DNA from: Rhodovibrionaceae bacterium
GTDB lineage: Bacteria; Pseudomonadota; Alphaproteobacteria; Kiloniellales; DSM-21159
Assembly: GCA_028285215.1 (NCBI GenBank)
Contig: JANQPZ010000176.1
Coordinates: 1 to 36,353 of the forward strand
Direction of reading: 5' to 3'
Length of the DNA: 36,353 nt
The position numbers were made by a program, and so were the translations under genes. The notes under the pieces were generated by a model, which was given only the letters and a program-made list of their open reading frames with translations, was not told where the DNA came from and did no database searches. Of the stretch, positions 33,599-36,353 are shown piece after piece (positions within the stretch are counted from its first letter, which is position 1; each line of letters starts with the position of its first letter).

Positions 33599-34998
33599 CG
33601 GACTCTGTCAGGCAGACTCAGTACCGCCCGCAAGCCGCCGCCGGGCGCCGTCTGGAGCGTGAGATCGCCGCCGTGCCCGCGCGCAATGGAGCGGGCGATA
33701 GAGAGACCCAGGCCGACGCCGCCGGTCTCGCGGCTGCGGGAGGTTTCCAGCCGCCGAAAGGGGTCGAACACCCGCTCGCGCTGTTCCGCCGGAATGCCGG
33801 GACCGGCGTCGTCGATGCGGATCTCCAGACCCTGCTCGCTTCGCACCAGTGCCGTCTCGGCTTTCGCGCCGTAGGTCAGGGCATTGTCGATGAGGTTGCG
33901 GAGCGCGCGGCGCAGGGCGTCGGGCCGCAGCTCCGCAATCAGGCTCTCGGGCCCGCGGTAGCTCACCGGGCGCCCCAGCTCGGCGAAATCGGCCACCAGA
34001 GCTTCGATCAAGGCCGCTACATCGACGCGCCGGGTCGGCTCGGCGGCCGACTCTTCCCGCGCGAAACTCAGGGTCGCTTCGACCATGCGCTGCAGCTCCG
34101 CGAGGGTCTCCAGCATCTTCTCTCGCGTCTCAGTCTCTTCGATCAGCTCGGCCCGCAGCCGCAGCGCTGTGATCGGCGTGCGCAGGTCGTGACTGATCGC
34201 GGCGAGCAGACTCATTCGGTCATCGACGAAACGGCGGATGCGGCCGCGCATCTCGTTGAAGGCGGCGACACTGCGGCGCGCCTCGACCGGCCCCTGGACC
34301 TCCAGCGGCGCCCCCGGCTCCCCGCGCCCAAAGGCCTCCGCCGCATCGGCGAGGCGACGCAAGGGCCGGGTGACCCGACGCACCATGAAGATCACGATCA
34401 GGCTTATGGCCGTCGCCGAAGCGGCCAGGGCGGCCACCGCCGGCCAGGCCCAGCCCACCGGGCGGAGCGGCGCGACGGTGCGCGCCGCCAGCCAAAGGGC
34501 GTCGGGTTCCGGTCCCAAGGGCACCGCCAGCGTCAGGCCCAGCCGGGCATGACGACCCTGCCCCTCCAGCCGGGTCAGCCCGACGCGCGGCATGCCTGCG
34601 CCCGTTCCTTCGAGATAGCCGACCAGGTCCGCCGCCAGCCGCCGCTCGATCCGCCCCTCGATCCGACCCTCGATCCGCACTTCGTCTCCGCTCGCCTCCG
34701 GCGCCGGTTCGCGCGACAGACGGAAACGGAGGAGACGCGAGGAGGAGGCTGCCAACACTTCGTCGGCCCGATCCGGCGCGGTTGCGGCCAGCAGGCGGAC
34801 GACGGAGGCGGTGCGCGCCAGAACATGGTCGCGCTGCATCGCCAGCAGAGCGTCCCGCCGTTCGCCGAAGAACAGCAGTCCGGCGAGAAGCTGGCTGCCG
34901 ACAAGCGCAATCAGCAGCAGGGCGATGAGCTGTCCGGCCAGGCTTCCTGGCCAGAGCTTGACGCGGGAGCGGCCGCCGTCCGAACCGACGGACTTCAC
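33595..34998 (-). CDS. Sensor histidine kinase (EnvZ-like)
   Basis: A 467-aa inner-membrane kinase. The first transmembrane helix is about residues 20-45, the periplasmic sensor about 46-180, and the second helix about 186-207. A HAMP domain follows (TRPLRRLADAAEAFGRGEPG), then the HisKA phospho-acceptor in AAISHDLRTPITALRLRAEL. The HATPase_c domain has N-box NLIDNALTYG, G1 DDAGPGIP and G2 GVGLGLSIA. The sensor contains three tandem E-G-R-I repeats. GTG 34998 overlaps the response-regulator stop by four bases (GTGA), so expression is coupled. The signal is unknown. Confidence 0.95.
   Translation of the reverse strand: MKSVGSDGGRSRVKLWPGSLAGQLIALLLIALVGSQLLAGLLFFGERRDALLAMQRDHVLARTASVVRLLAATAPDRADEVLAASSSRLLRFRLSREPAPEASGDEVRIEGRIEGRIERRLAADLVGYLEGTGAGMPRVGLTRLEGQGRHARLGLTLAVPLGPEPDALWLAARTVAPLRPVGWAWPAVAALAASATAISLIVIFMVRRVTRPLRRLADAAEAFGRGEPGAPLEVQGPVEARRSVAAFNEMRGRIRRFVDDRMSLLAAISHDLRTPITALRLRAELIEETETREKMLETLAELQRMVEATLSFAREESAAEPTRRVDVAALIEALVADFAELGRPVSYRGPESLIAELRPDALRRALRNLIDNALTYGAKAETALVRSEQGLEIRIDDAGPGIPAEQRERVFDPFRRLETSRSRETGGVGLGLSIARSIARGHGGDLTLQTAPGGGLRAVLSLPDRVR
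34645..34680. repeat. Three tandem 12-base repeats inside the kinase sensor domain
   Basis: CTCGATCCGCCC, CTCGATCCGACC and CTCGATCCGCAC follow one another and encode (on the minus strand) the repeated EGRI-like residues of the sensor domain, part of EVRIEGRIEGRIERR. The reading frame is preserved. A copy-number change by slippage would add or remove four residues at a time. Confidence 0.85.
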
Positions 34999-35774
34999 GA
35001 AGACACCCCTTCGGCAGGCGTCACATCGGCAGCGAAAGCGTAGCCGCCGCCCCAGTGGGTGACGATCAGGCTCGGTCGCTTCGGGTCCGCTTCGATCTTG
35101 CGGCGCAGCCGGCTGACTTGGTTGTCGATCGCCCGGTCGAAAGGCTGCGCCGTCCGCCCGCGGGTCAGGTCGAGCAACTGGTCGCGGCTGAGCACCCGGT
35201 GCGGATGCCGCAGGAAGGCGCCGAGCAAGAGAAACTCGCCCGTGGAAAGGGGCACCGCCGTACCGTCGGCGCGCAGCAGTTCGCGCCGAGCAAGGTCCAG
35301 GATCCAGTCCGCGAAGCGCAAGCGCTCGCTCCCCTTGCCGTCGCCTCGGGCGCGATCGGCCACGTCCGGCAAGGCTGCGCTGTGCGGCGGCAGGCTGTGG
35401 GCCCGGCGCAGTACCGCCTTGATTCGGGCGAGAAGCTCACGCGGGTTGAAAGGTTTGGTGACGTAGTCGTCGGCCCCCAGCTCCAAGCCGACGATGCGGT
35501 CCGTCTCCTCCGCCACGGCGGTCAGCAAGACCACTGGCAGGTCGCCCTTCGCGCGCAGATCGCGGGTCAGGCTCAGCCCGTCCTCGCCCGGCATCATGAT
35601 GTCGATCACCGCGAGATCGACGGCCGCAACCTCCAGACTGCGCCGCGCCGCGGCGGCCGAGTCCGCGACACTCACCCGGTACCCTTGCTTGGCGAGATAC
35701 TTGGCCAGGGCATCGCGAATCTCGCGGTGATCGTCGACGACCAGAATGTGCGGACTCTTTTCCATGGCGGTCAT
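34995..35774 (-). CDS. OmpR-family response regulator
   Basis: 259 aa. The receiver domain (about residues 8-125) has the acidic pocket VVDDH, the phospho-acceptor Asp in VIDIMMPGEDG, the LLTA threonine and the TKPF lysine. The winged-helix DNA-binding domain is C-terminal (about 150-250, LSTGEFLLLGAFLRHPHRVL, then DNQVSRLRRKIEADPK). ATG 35774 is used; ATG 35765 is also possible. It is the first gene of the pair with the kinase and is divergent from an EF-hand protein whose promoter region has repeated TGTCGC-type boxes. Confidence 0.95.
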   Translation of the reverse strand: MTAMEKSPHILVVDDHREIRDALAKYLAKQGYRVSVADSAAAARRSLEVAAVDLAVIDIMMPGEDGLSLTRDLRAKGDLPVVLLTAVAEETDRIVGLELGADDYVTKPFNPRELLARIKAVLRRAHSLPPHSAALPDVADRARGDGKGSERLRFADWILDLARRELLRADGTAVPLSTGEFLLLGAFLRHPHRVLSRDQLLDLTRGRTAQPFDRAIDNQVSRLRRKIEADPKRPSLIVTHWGGGYAFAADVTPAEGVSS

Positions 35775-35807
35775 TCTGCCGCCGGCGCGCGCGCTTTGCG
35801 CGGCGAT

Positions 35808-35890
35808 TTTGTAACGCTTTGTCGCAAGCCGGCCCCCTGCGACAGACCGCGACTCTTTCCTCGGCCGCCCGACAAAACTCTGCGACAGCC
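35808..35890. promoter_or_regulatory. Repeated boxes between the regulator and the EF-hand gene
   Basis: TTTGTAACGC (35808-35817) is followed directly by TTTGTCGCAA (35818-35827), a ten-base direct repeat as favoured by OmpR-family regulators. GCGACAG, the reverse complement of CTGTCGC, occurs at about 35840 and 35883. The 215-base divergent region must contain both promoters. Direct control by the neighbouring regulator is likely but inferred. Confidence 0.5.
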
Positions 35891-35989
35891 GCTGCCTAGC
35901 TTCATGGCATCGAAGCTTTCACCACAGGGAACCAGACCATGGACTCTCACGATAACGACGATGCCTGCGAGGGCGAAAGAAATCACGGC

Positions 35990-36353
35990 ATGAGACTTCA
36001 CACCAAGATTCTGCTGGGTCTTCTCATGGCAGCCGGCCTGGTGCTCGCGGCGGCCAGCGTCGCCTCGGCCGACCGCGGCTCCAATCACGGCCCCAACCAT
36101 GGCCCGGGCGGACGCGGCGGCCAGATAATGCAGATGTTCGAACAGGTCGACCTCGACGGTGACGGTCAGATCACCCGGGCCGAGGTCACCCAGGTCCGCG
36201 ATCACCGCTTCGGCGACAGCGACACCGACGGCGACGGCACGTTGGCGCTGGACGAGTTCGAGCAGCTCTGGCTGCAGATGGTGCGCGAGCGCATGGTCGA
36301 CCGCTTCCAGAGCCTGGACGCCGACGGCGACGGCCGGATCACGGCCGCCGAAT
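35990..36353 (+). CDS. Exported EF-hand calcium-binding protein (3' end cut by window)
   Basis: At least 121 residues. An N-terminal signal peptide (MRLHTKILLGLLMAAGLVLA, then AASVASA) is followed by a short Asn/Gly/His-rich linker and EF-hand loops DLDGDGQITRAE, DTDGDGTLALDE and DADGDGRITAAE; the last is complete just before the window ends. The start is uncertain: ATG 35990 gives a normal signal peptide but lacks a good ribosome site, while the in-frame ATG 35939 has AGGGA upstream and would add 17 hydrophilic residues. It is divergent from the two-component system and may be its target. The likely role is calcium binding or buffering in the periplasm. Confidence 0.85.
   Translation, partial: MRLHTKILLGLLMAAGLVLAAASVASADRGSNHGPNHGPGGRGGQIMQMFEQVDLDGDGQITRAEVTQVRDHRFGDSDTDGDGTLALDEFEQLWLQMVRERMVDRFQSLDADGDGRITAAE

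Overview
The window is about 36.4 kb of GC-rich DNA from an alphaproteobacterial chromosome, most probably Rhodospirillales or a related order. This placement is an inference from four things: an RNase E with the long acidic S1 insertion, a PhaR-type PHA regulator, high GC with strong GC bias at third codon positions, and half-sites resembling CtrA motifs. No phage, IS element, integrase or CRISPR array is visible. Most of the region is ordinary housekeeping and metabolic DNA.

Layout. 1-2242 (-): 5' part of rne. 3106-6939 (+): a periplasmic amidase and penicillin-binding protein 1A. 6951-9690: a GNAT gene, prfB (RF2) with an intact programmed +1 frameshift site, an MBL-fold-like protein and a small membrane protein. 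9860-9950: tRNA-Ser(GGA). 10088-11724: a two-gene ABC exporter. 11782-13558: a divergent SDR/LysR pair. 13743-15106: convergent sbtA and sbtB, a bicarbonate transporter and its PII-like regulator. 15310-18353: a beta-barrel outer-membrane protein, then a divergent LysR/EamA pair.

18388-23927 is a polyhydroxyalkanoate cluster. On the minus strand, in transcription order, lie a small coiled-coil protein gene, a short PHA-synthase-like alpha/beta hydrolase (phaC-like), phaA, a GNAT gene and phaB. phaR is divergent on the plus strand. The coiled-coil and synthase genes overlap by roughly 185-236 nt in different frames, and both frames look coding. 24012-25766 (-) is a PAS-GGDEF-EAL protein with a degenerate GGDEF motif. 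It is followed by an AT-rich regulatory stretch with direct repeats, a palindrome and CtrA-like half-sites.

26899-36353 carries an Xre-type regulator, a VOC protein, polA, a fructosamine-kinase-like gene with a low-molecular-weight tyrosine phosphatase, a sirtuin with a four-cysteine uracil-DNA glycosylase, and an OmpR/EnvZ-type two-component system. The two-component system is divergent from an EF-hand exported protein cut by the window end.

The least ordinary signals are: (a) a two-copy intergenic repeat (15172-15304 and 30677-30818) with conserved backbone blocks but different, compensating hairpin arms, one copy supplying the stop codons of both flanking genes; (b) the dual-coding overlap in the PHA locus; (c) the RF2 frameshift site; (d) a cyanobacterial-style SbtA/SbtB pair; and (e) an SDR lacking the usual YxxxK. 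I saw no convincing wholly new defence or mobile system.
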